Positions 6,913 to 12,210 of a stretch of 12,210 bases of DNA are shown here, piece after piece. The DNA comes from Lachnospiraceae bacterium. GTDB taxonomy: Bacteria; Bacillota_A; Clostridia; Lachnospirales; Lachnospiraceae. The stretch is taken from contig JAFSFU010000018.1 of NCBI GenBank assembly GCA_017435025.1, positions 1 through 12,210 of the forward strand, in the 5' to 3' direction. Each line of letters starts with the position of its first letter. Positions within the stretch are counted from its first letter, which is position 1. Both the position numbers and the translations under genes were made by a program. Below the pieces are notes generated by a model. That model made no database searches. It had not been told where the DNA came from and saw only the letters and a list, made by a program, of their open reading frames with translations.

Positions 6913-7155
6913 ATGAGGAAATACGGAAAAAATGGACAACTGGAGACTGTAGTCTGCAATATGTGCGGAAAAAAGATCGTGGTGAAGGATGGAATTGTCC
7001 GGGAAGGGGCTGCCATGTTTGATCACGCGTGGGATTTCTTTTCAGAGAAAGATGGAGATGTACACCATTTTGATCTTTGTGAAGCATGTTACGATGAGTG
7101 GATTCTTCAGTTTAAAATTCCGGTGGATATGGAAGAAAAGACGGAGCTTTTATAA
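6913..7155 (+). CDS. Small zinc-ribbon protein of unknown function
   Basis: An 80-residue protein with two CxxC pairs, C15-C18 (VVCNMCGKKI) and C56-C59 (FDLCEACYDEW), 37 residues apart. This is the layout of a zinc ribbon with a single bound zinc. The middle segment (about 29-52) contains FDHAWDFF and ends in VHHF. No transmembrane segment or signal peptide is visible. The purine-rich GGTGAGG (about 6900-6906) provides the ribosome site. It lies 80 bases after rimI and 34 before rnz, in a block devoted to tRNA and ribosome maturation, so a role with RNA or the translation machinery is plausible, but that is context only. I do not recognise a named family. Confidence 0.8.
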   Translation: MRKYGKNGQLETVVCNMCGKKIVVKDGIVREGAAMFDHAWDFFSEKDGDVHHFDLCEACYDEWILQFKIPVDMEEKTELL

Positions 7156-7189
7156 ATACCGTTGAAATGGAAGAAATGAGGAAAATTTC

Positions 7190-8101
7190 ATGTTAGATAT
7201 CTGTTTGCTGGGAACAGGAGGAATGCAGCCATTGCCGTATCGCTGGCTGACTTCCATGATGGCTCGCTGTGATGGCAGCAATCTGCTGATCGATTGCGGC
7301 GAGGGAACCCAGGTTGCTTTAAAAGAAAAAGGATGGAGTCCGAAACCGGTGGATGTGATCTGCTTTACCCATTACCATGCAGATCACATCAGCGGTCTCC
7401 CGGGATTTCTTTTGACGATGGGAAATGCAGAACGTACGGAGCCGGTTTTGCTGATCGGTCCGAAAGGTTTGGAACGCGTGGTCGGTGCTCTTCGTATGAT
7501 CGCACCGGAACTGCCGTTTGAGCTGCGTTTCCATGAATTGACAGAGCCAAGGGAACAGGTTGCATATGGACCGTATGTGATTGATGCGTTCCGTGTAAAC
7601 CATAATGTGACCTGCTATGGCTATCGGATCTCCATTCCGAGAAAGGGCAGATTCGATGTAGAACGTGCAAAAGCGCAGGAGATCCCGCAGAAATTCTGGA
7701 GTAAGCTTCAGAAAGGAGAAGTGATTGAATATGAAGGTCGCACTCTGACCCCGGATATGGTGCTGGGCGAGGCGAGACGAGGACTTTCTGTCACTTATTC
7801 TACGGATACAAGACCGGTTCCGGTCATCGCAGAATATGCAAAAGATTGTGATCTGTTCATTTGCGAAGGCATGTATGGTGAGAAAGAAAAGGCTGCCAAA
7901 GCGAGAGAGTATAAGCATATGACTTTCCAGGAGGCAGCGAAGCTTGGCCGTGAGGCGGAGCCGAGAGAGATGTGGCTGACGCACTACAGCCCGTCTTTGA
8001 TGCGGCCGGAAGAATACTTGAGCGAGATTCGGGAGATTTTCCCGAGAATCAAGACAGCCAGAGACGGATGGTCTCTGGAATTGGGATTTGACGAGGATTA
8101 A
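7190..8101 (+). CDS. rnz: Ribonuclease Z (tRNA 3' processing endonuclease)
   Basis: A 303-residue metallo-beta-lactamase-fold nuclease, the length of short-form RNase Z. The zinc ligands are all visible: [13 protein letters not shown] with H61, H63, D65 and H66, then H138 in [13 protein letters not shown]206 in YSTDTRPVP, and H265 in LTHYSPSL. H243 in [12 protein letters not shown] matches the conserved active-site histidine motif. The IDCGEGTQ segment (34-41) is an RNase Z hallmark. The enzyme cleaves the 3' trailer of tRNA precursors lacking an encoded CCA, as both tRNA genes in this window do. The N-terminal loop ([13 protein letters not shown]) differs from the usual segment in this position. 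It starts 34 bases after the zinc-ribbon gene and ends 17 bases before tsaD. Confidence 0.92.
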   Translation: MLDICLLGTGGMQPLPYRWLTSMMARCDGSNLLIDCGEGTQVALKEKGWSPKPVDVICFTHYHADHISGLPGFLLTMGNAERTEPVLLIGPKGLERVVGALRMIAPELPFELRFHELTEPREQVAYGPYVIDAFRVNHNVTCYGYRISIPRKGRFDVERAKAQEIPQKFWSKLQKGEVIEYEGRTLTPDMVLGEARRGLSVTYSTDTRPVPVIAEYAKDCDLFICEGMYGEKEKAAKAREYKHMTFQEAAKLGREAEPREMWLTHYSPSLMRPEEYLSEIREIFPRIKTARDGWSLELGFDED

Positions 8102-8118
8102 AAGAGAGGGTTCAATCT

Positions 8119-9156
8119 ATGAAATTACACAAGACAGAAGAAGATGTATATATTCTTGCGATTGAAAGTTCCTGTGATGAGACCGCGGCGTCCGTAGTGA
8201 AGAACGGCCGTGAGGTATTGTCAAACGTGATTTCATCCCAGATCGATCTGCACACTCTTTACGGAGGTGTAGTACCGGAGATCGCATCCAGAAAGCATAT
8301 TGAAAAGATCAACCAGGTAATTCAGGCAGCCCTTGACGAGGCGAATATGACGCTGGAAGAGATAACGGCTATTGCGGTTACGTATGGTCCGGGCCTTGTG
8401 GGTGCTCTTCTTGTAGGTGTGGCAGAGGCCAAAGCGGTCGCATACGCTGCAAAAAAACCATTGGTTGGTGTACATCATATTGAGGGACATGTTTCTGCAA
8501 ACTTTATTGAGCATCCGGATCTGGAGCCGCCGTTTGTGTGCCTGATCGTATCCGGCGGACATACACATCTGGTGATCGTAAAAGACTATGGTGAGTTTGA
8601 GATCATAGGCCGTACGATGGATGATGCAGCCGGAGAGGCATTTGATAAAGTGGCACGCGCGGTCGGTCTCGGTTATCCGGGAGGTCCGAAAGTGGATAAG
8701 GCTGCAAAAGAAGGAAATCCGCATGCGATGGAATTCCCGCGCGCAAAGGTGGGAGGTTCCGCTTATGATTTCAGTTTTAGCGGTATGAAATCGGCAGTTC
8801 TCAACTATATCAATCAGGCGGCAATGAAGGGTGAGACCATTCATGTGCCGGATCTGGCAGCTTCTTTCCAGAATGCAGTGGTGGATGTGCTGGTTTCCCG
8901 TGCTGTTCTTGCGGCAAAAGAATATGGTTTTGACAAGCTGGCGATTGCCGGAGGCGTTGCATCCAACTCGGCTCTCCGTGAGGGCATGAGGCAGGCCTGT
9001 GAAAAAGAGGGCATTAAGTTCTACTACCCGTCACCGATCTTTTGTACCGATAATGCTGCAATGATCGGAGCAGCTGCTTACTATGAGTATATCAACGGAG
9101 CGAGAGCCGGATGGGACCTGAATGCGGTTCCGAATCTGAAACTGGGAGAGCGGTAA
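8119..9156 (+). CDS. tsaD: tRNA threonylcarbamoyladenosine transferase TsaD
   Basis: A 345-residue ASKHA-fold metalloenzyme, the catalytic subunit that moves the threonylcarbamoyl group from its AMP adduct to A37 of ANN-decoding tRNAs. [15 protein letters not shown] (13-27) forms the nucleotide-binding start. The metal ligands are H120 and H124 in [12 protein letters not shown] and D311 in [20 protein letters not shown] (145-150), [14 protein letters not shown] and GYPGGP are further signatures. Length matches the family (about 335-345). It is separated from tsaB by rimI, a zinc-ribbon gene and rnz, a spread typical of Clostridia operons. AGAGAGGG (8103-8110) precedes the ATG. Confidence 0.97.
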   Translation: MKLHKTEEDVYILAIESSCDETAASVVKNGREVLSNVISSQIDLHTLYGGVVPEIASRKHIEKINQVIQAALDEANMTLEEITAIAVTYGPGLVGALLVGVAEAKAVAYAAKKPLVGVHHIEGHVSANFIEHPDLEPPFVCLIVSGGHTHLVIVKDYGEFEIIGRTMDDAAGEAFDKVARAVGLGYPGGPKVDKAAKEGNPHAMEFPRAKVGGSAYDFSFSGMKSAVLNYINQAAMKGETIHVPDLAASFQNAVVDVLVSRAVLAAKEYGFDKLAIAGGVASNSALREGMRQACEKEGIKFYYPSPIFCTDNAAMIGAAAYYEYINGARAGWDLNAVPNLKLGER

Positions 9157-9159
9157 TTG

Positions 9160-9166
9160 AAGGAGG
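9160..9166 (+). promoter_or_regulatory. Ribosome binding site that sets the ispD start
   Basis: AAGGAGG at 9160-9166 lies 8 bases before the ATG at 9175. It overlaps codons that an alternative TTG start at 9157 would translate, so that longer start is ruled out. Confidence 0.85.
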
Positions 9167-9174
9167 CGATTCCG

Positions 9175-9894
9175 ATGACAAAGACAGCGGCCATTGTTCT
9201 GGCAGCAGGACAGGGAAAGCGAATGAAGTCAAATGTGGCAAAACAGTTTCTGCTCCTGGATGGAGAGCCGGTGGTTTGCCATGCTCTGCGTACATTTGAA
9301 CAGAGCGCAGTGGATGCAGTTGTCCTGGTGACCGGAGCGGAGGAAATTTCCTATTGTCGCGAAGAAATTATAAAGAAATATGGTTTTTCCAAGGTTGTGA
9401 ATGTGGTGGCCGGGGGAAAGGAACGCTATCATTCCGTTTATGAGGGACTTCTTGCGCTGAAACCGTTTTTCGATGAGGATGGTATTGTTTTAATCCACGA
9501 TGGGGCAAGACCTCTGGTGACAGATGAGATCATTGACCGCACAATCTGTGATGCGGCGGCATATGGTGCCTGTGTGGCGGCTGTGCCGGTAAAGGATACG
9601 ATCAAAGTGGCGGCATCCGATGGGTTTGCAGATAAGACGCTGGATCGCAGTGTGTTATGGCAGATTCAGACCCCCCAGACGTTTTCTTATCAATTGGTTT
9701 TGGAGGCCTATACGAAATTGATGTCAGACCCGGCGTTTCAGAATGGTGTGACAGATGATGCCATGGTGGTAGAAACCATGTGCGGCGGAAAAGTGAAACT
9801 GACGGAAGGCAGTTATGAGAATATCAAGGTGACAACACCGGAGGATATGATCGTAGCCGAGTGCCTGCTCGTACACCGAAGAGGGATGGAATAG
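9175..9894 (+). CDS. ispD: 2-C-methyl-D-erythritol 4-phosphate cytidylyltransferase IspD
   Basis: A 239-residue cytosolic enzyme of the MEP isoprenoid pathway that joins CTP and methylerythritol phosphate to give CDP-ME and pyrophosphate. The nucleotide-binding loop IVLAAGQGKRM (7-17, R17) and K23 in AKQF are present. So are AGGKERYHSV (79-88), HDGARPLV (108-115), VPVKDTIK (137-144), QTPQTF (165-170), VTDDA (192-196) and ENIKVTTPEDM (215-225). Length fits stand-alone IspD (about 225-240). No IspF domain is fused and no other pathway gene is nearby. I choose ATG 9175 over the in-frame TTG at 9157 because the ribosome site occupies 9160-9166. It begins 18 bases after tsaD and ends 10 bases before the kinase gene. 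Confidence 0.93.
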   Translation: MTKTAAIVLAAGQGKRMKSNVAKQFLLLDGEPVVCHALRTFEQSAVDAVVLVTGAEEISYCREEIIKKYGFSKVVNVVAGGKERYHSVYEGLLALKPFFDEDGIVLIHDGARPLVTDEIIDRTICDAAAYGACVAAVPVKDTIKVAASDGFADKTLDRSVLWQIQTPQTFSYQLVLEAYTKLMSDPAFQNGVTDDAMVVETMCGGKVKLTEGSYENIKVTTPEDMIVAECLLVHRRGME

Positions 9895-9904
9895 ACGAGG
9901 ACAT

Positions 9905-10702
9905 ATGGAAAACAAGATACAGTTGGCTGCGGTTGGGGATAACTGCATGGATGTATATCGGAGTATGAACAAAGCCTATCCGGGCGGCAATCCGGTGAAT
10001 GTGGCGGTTTACTTTACCCGCTTGGGAGGTTCGGCATCCTATACCGGTGTGGTGGGAACCGACCGATATGGTGCTCTGATGAAAGAGAGTATTTGCAAAA
10101 TGGGAGTGGATATTTCCAATGTTCATGAACTGGAGGGCTCCACGGCCATTACTTATGTGGAACTGGTGAATGGTGAGAGGATCTTTGGAGATTACGAGGA
10201 AGGCGTTCTTGCAGATTTTCATTTATCAGATGCAGATATCGCGTATATTGGAAAACATGATATGATGGTGACCGGACTCTGGGGAAATGTCCATGGAGAT
10301 CTGGCAAGGATAAAAGAAACCGGAGTACCAATCGCGTTTGATGCGGCAACAAGACCGGAGGACGAGGCTGCCAAGATTGCGCTTCCATCCGTCGATTATT
10401 TCTTTTTTGCATCGGACGACGGAGACACGCCTGCATTGAGAGAACGGATGATGGAATTGCAAAGCCAAGGCCCGCAGATCGTGGTCTGTACTCTGGGAGC
10501 GCAGGGAAGTATTGCGTATGATGGTGAGATGTTTACGTCTTATGGCATCGTTCCGTGTAAAGTGGTAGATACCATGGGAGCCGGTGACAGTTATATCGCG
10601 GGATTTCTGAAAAGTATTCTGGAAAATAAGCCAATTCGCTCATGCATGGAAGCCGGTGCGCAGAATGCAGGTATTACACTGGGGTATCAAGGGGCCTGGT
10701 GA
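9905..10702 (+). CDS. frlD: Fructoselysine 6-kinase-like PfkB sugar kinase
   Basis: A 265-residue PfkB/ribokinase-family kinase. The substrate-side signature GGNPVNVA is at 27-34 and the anion hole and catalytic base DTMGAGD at 222-228, with D228 as the base. YTGVVGTDRYG (46-56) is a further family mark. The lengths and the start (LAAVGDNCMDVY) resemble E. coli FrlD (about 261 residues as I recall it), which phosphorylates the Amadori product fructoselysine. The next gene encodes a FrlB-like deglycase, which supports the assignment; the exact substrate (fructoselysine, glucoselysine or another Amadori product) cannot be read from sequence. It begins 10 bases after ispD with GAGG (9897-9900) upstream, with no promoter of its own that I can see. 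No Amadori transporter or GntR-type regulator is in the window. Confidence 0.82.
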   Translation: MENKIQLAAVGDNCMDVYRSMNKAYPGGNPVNVAVYFTRLGGSASYTGVVGTDRYGALMKESICKMGVDISNVHELEGSTAITYVELVNGERIFGDYEEGVLADFHLSDADIAYIGKHDMMVTGLWGNVHGDLARIKETGVPIAFDAATRPEDEAAKIALPSVDYFFFASDDGDTPALRERMMELQSQGPQIVVCTLGAQGSIAYDGEMFTSYGIVPCKVVDTMGAGDSYIAGFLKSILENKPIRSCMEAGAQNAGITLGYQGAW

Positions 10703-10718
10703 TTTTGGAGGAATTATG

Positions 10719-11732
10719 ATGTTGAAATTTGATGAGAAGCAGCTGTTGGATAGTGTAAATGGTGCACTGGCGTTGAGACCGGAGATTGAAAGAATCGTGG
10801 ATGAGATTCAAAACAGAGGGTTCGATGCGATCTATTTCCTGGGTATCGGAGGAACATGGGCTTCTGCCATGCAGGTGGAAGTATATATGCGCGGAAAAAG
10901 TGCAATTCCGGTATTTGTGGAAAATGCGGCGGAATTCATTACAACCGGTAATAAGCGCTTTACTGAAAATTCTATCGTGATTTTCTCTTCTGTGACAGGA
11001 AGTACCGTTGAAATGGTGAAAGCTGTGGAGAAGGCGCATGAGATTGGTGCAAAAGTATTTGGTTTTATCGATAAAGCAGATGCACCGATGGTGAAACAGT
11101 GTGACTGGTGTATTTCTTACCCTCAGAATGAACAGTTGAAGTTTTACATGGTGGCCAACCGTCTGATGTATAATAATGGAGAGTTTCCCGATTATGACTG
11201 TTATAATCAGGAGATGGAGATATACCTGGCACAGGTGCTGGTGGATACGGCCAAGGCAGCGGATTCCTGGGCTGAATCATTTGCAAAAGAAAAGTATCAG
11301 TATGTAAAAGCACATCCGGAGATGCCGCACTATTTTATAGGAAGCGGAAACCAGTGGGGAGCTACATACTCTTATGCCATGTGCTATTGGGAGGAACAGC
11401 TCTGGATCCGAACAAAATCGATTACTTGCCAGGAGTTTTTCCATGGTATGCTGGAGATTATTGATGCAGAGACACCTGTAACCGTATTCGTCGGTGAAGA
11501 TGAACAGCGTCCACTGGCAGAGCGTGTGGTGAATTTCCTTCCGAAGGTGTGCAGAAATTATACGGTAATTGATACAAAAGATTATGAACTGAAGGGAATC
11601 AGCAAGGAATTTCGAGGCTCCATTTCGCATCTGGTTATGCGTGCGGTGAACAGTCGTGTGGACGTGCATATGGAGAAGGAATTCTGTCATCCTTTGGATA
11701 TCCGACGCTATTATCGCCAGTTCGATTATTAG
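10719..11732 (+). CDS. frlB: Fructoselysine-6-phosphate deglycase-like SIS protein
   Basis: A 337-residue double-SIS-domain protein, like FrlB and the isomerase half of glucosamine synthase. The first SIS domain spans about 35-165 (YFLGIGGTWASAM, then FSSVTGSTVEMV) and the second about 205-330. The stretch ITCQEFFHGMLEI (235-247) matches the catalytic Glu region of E. coli FrlB, giving E239 as the likely catalytic residue. The C-terminus RRYYRQFDY also resembles it. The expected reaction splits fructoselysine 6-phosphate to glucose 6-phosphate and lysine. GGAGG (10707-10711) is 7 bases from ATG 10719 and 4 from ATG 10716, so 10716 is an alternative start one codon longer. It follows the kinase by 16 bases. 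No terminator hairpin follows the stop; the tRNA promoter begins 32 bases later. Confidence 0.82.
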   Translation: MLKFDEKQLLDSVNGALALRPEIERIVDEIQNRGFDAIYFLGIGGTWASAMQVEVYMRGKSAIPVFVENAAEFITTGNKRFTENSIVIFSSVTGSTVEMVKAVEKAHEIGAKVFGFIDKADAPMVKQCDWCISYPQNEQLKFYMVANRLMYNNGEFPDYDCYNQEMEIYLAQVLVDTAKAADSWAESFAKEKYQYVKAHPEMPHYFIGSGNQWGATYSYAMCYWEEQLWIRTKSITCQEFFHGMLEIIDAETPVTVFVGEDEQRPLAERVVNFLPKVCRNYTVIDTKDYELKGISKEFRGSISHLVMRAVNSRVDVHMEKEFCHPLDIRRYYRQFDY

Positions 11733-11764
11733 CTTAAAAAATGTAAAAAAATGAAAAAAAGTGG

Positions 11765-11793
11765 TTGACAAATCAGTGTTTTTCGAATAGAAT
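11765..11793 (+). promoter_or_regulatory. Strong promoter of the tRNA-Ser genes
   Basis: A consensus TTGACA (11765-11770) and TAGAAT (11788-11793) have a 17-base spacer. Just upstream is an A-rich tract (about 11735-11761) that looks like an UP element, as found at rRNA and tRNA promoters. The -10 lies 26 bases before the first tRNA. Confidence 0.85.
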
Positions 11794-11819
11794 GATAAAG
11801 CACGTTTGAGAGAACGCTT

Positions 11820-11905
11820 GGAGAGATATCGAAGTGGTCATAACGAGGCGGTCTTGAAAACCGTTTGTCCGAAAGGGCGCGTGGGTTCGAATCCCACTCT
11901 CTCCG
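11820..11905 (+). tRNA. tRNA-Ser (UGA)
   Basis: An 86-base class II tRNA. The acceptor arms GGAGAGA (11820-11826) and TCTCTCC (11898-11904) pair fully, with discriminator G at 11905. The anticodon loop CTTGAAA (11853-11859) has anticodon TGA at 11855-11857. A long variable arm (GTCCGAAAGGGC) and a T arm with GGTTCGAATCC follow. No CCA is encoded; TTTCC follows directly. Confidence 0.95.
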
Positions 11906-11954
11906 TTTCCTGCATTTGAACGGAGCTGAGCAAGATTGGTTCCTGGTGCAGAAC

Positions 11955-11986
11955 TGAATAATGGATTCCGAAAGGAATGTAATTCA
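11955..11986. other. Hairpin in the spacer between the two tRNAs
   Basis: TGAAT (11955-11959) pairs with ATTCA (11982-11986), and inside it ATTCC (11965-11969) pairs with GGAAT (11974-11978) around a GAAA tetraloop. Further out TGGTT (11937-11941) pairs with AACCA (11986-11990). The 89-base spacer holds no gene. The structure could separate or guide processing of the two tRNAs. Confidence 0.5.
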
Positions 11987-11994
11987 ACCAGATT

Positions 11995-12083
11995 GCAGAA
12001 GTACCCAAGTGGTTGAAGGGGCTCCCCTGGAAAGGGAGTAGGTCGTTAGTAGCGGCGCGAGGGTTCAAATCCCTCCTTCTGCG
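11995..12083 (+). tRNA. tRNA-Ser (GGA)
   Basis: An 89-base class II tRNA. The acceptor arms GCAGAAG (11995-12001) and CTTCTGC (12076-12082) pair fully, with discriminator G at 12083. The anticodon stem CTCCC/GGGAG encloses CTGGAAA, with anticodon GGA at 12029-12031. It has a long variable arm and GGTTCAAATCC in the T arm. No CCA is encoded; TTTC follows. Confidence 0.95.
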
Positions 12084-12122
12084 TTTCAAGTTTAGAAGAT
12101 GAGAAACTTAAAAAACTTGAAA
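12084..12122. repeat. 10-base perfect inverted repeat after tRNA-Ser(GGA)
   Basis: TTTCAAGTTT (12084-12093) is the exact reverse complement of AAACTTGAAA (12113-12122), with a 19-base loop. On the plus strand it is followed by an A run rather than a T run, so it is not a standard terminator for the tRNAs. Its right arm lies in the A-rich tract before the next promoter. Confidence 0.6.
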
Positions 12123-12130
12123 AAAGTTGT

Positions 12131-12159
12131 TGACAAGCGATCGCGAGTGTGTTATAGTA
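12131..12159 (+). promoter_or_regulatory. Strong promoter at the right edge, probably for stable RNA
   Basis: TTGACA (12131-12136) and TATAGT (12154-12159) have a 17-base spacer and an A-rich tract upstream (about 12110-12127). The upstream region resembles that of the tRNA promoter at 11765. Transcription should start near 12166. Confidence 0.85.
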
Positions 12160-12210
12160 AACGAGCTGTCGCGAGAGACCGAAAGCAACTTAGTGAACAC
12201 AAAGTGTGAA
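12160..12210 (+). other. Start of an untranslated leader, possibly of an rRNA operon
   Basis: The last 51 bases contain no open reading frame with a ribosome site. They hold a GC-rich start (GAGCTGTCGCGAGAG), GACCGAAAGCAAC, and a small ACAC-AAA-GTGT inverted repeat (12197-12207). A strong promoter with an UP-like tract next to tRNA genes suggests an rRNA leader. The mature gene lies beyond the window, so this is inference. Confidence 0.45.

Noticed and set aside
9157..9174. TTG start for ispD six codons upstream
   Set aside because: These codons contain the ribosome binding site AAGGAGG at 9160-9166.
11838..12089. Minus-strand reading frame of 83 residues with RRDLNPRAATNDLL and ERVGFEPTRPFG
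   Set aside because: It is antisense to the two tRNA-Ser genes. Translations of this kind (RVGFEPT and similar) are a known database artefact, and there is no ribosome site.
1..12210. CRISPR arrays, insertion sequences, phage genes or attachment sites
   Set aside because: No regularly spaced repeats, transposase or integrase genes, or duplications of target sites were seen. The two tRNA genes have no integrase next to them and no duplicated 3' ends.

Overview
The window looks like chromosomal DNA of a Clostridia member, most likely a Lachnospiraceae gut anaerobe. The reasons are strong AGGAGG-type ribosome binding sites, sigma-A promoters with 17-bp spacers, tRNA genes without an encoded CCA end, and a gene content typical of that family (ACT/UPF0735 protein, DUF2752 protein, Tex, the t6A genes, fructoselysine genes). 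The genus assignment is inference; no rRNA gene is inside the window.

Layout. Positions 1-45 hold a hairpin terminator facing the 3' end of a minus-strand omega-amidase-type nitrilase (60-869). Two back-to-back sigma-A promoters then drive the nitrilase leftward and a small operon rightward: an HTH+ACT regulator-like protein (1086-1532) overlapping a DUF2752 membrane protein (1532-1882). A shared hairpin separates this operon from a convergent minus-strand DUF4190-like membrane protein (1946-2389). A second pair of back-to-back promoters (about 2451-2516) drives that gene and, rightward, a long co-directional run.

The run from 2574 to 11732 is tex, a YcxB-like membrane protein, tsaE, tsaB, rimI, a small zinc-ribbon protein of unknown function, rnz (ribonuclease Z), tsaD, ispD, an frlD-like kinase and an frlB-like deglycase. 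Most junctions overlap or are separated by fewer than 35 bases. The only larger gap is 80 bases before the zinc-ribbon gene. I see no convincing terminator inside the run, so it could be one long transcript.

The functional core is tRNA maturation. TsaE, TsaB and TsaD make the t6A modification of ANN-decoding tRNAs, RimI acetylates ribosomal protein S18, and RNase Z cuts the 3' trailer from tRNAs that lack an encoded CCA. The two tRNA-Ser genes that follow (UGA at 11820-11905, GGA at 11995-12083) are of exactly that CCA-less type. The tail of the run adds an isoprenoid enzyme (IspD) and two enzymes that break down Amadori products.

The right end (12084-12210) holds an inverted repeat, an A-rich UP-like tract and a near-consensus promoter (TTGACA-N17-TATAGT), followed by a GC-rich leader that runs off the window. 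It resembles a stable-RNA, possibly rRNA, leader. I found no mobile elements, CRISPR arrays or phage genes. The least explained items are the zinc-ribbon protein in the t6A/RNase Z cluster, the YcxB-like protein translationally coupled between tex and tsaE, the Amadori genes attached to a housekeeping operon, and the repeat-flanked terminal promoter.
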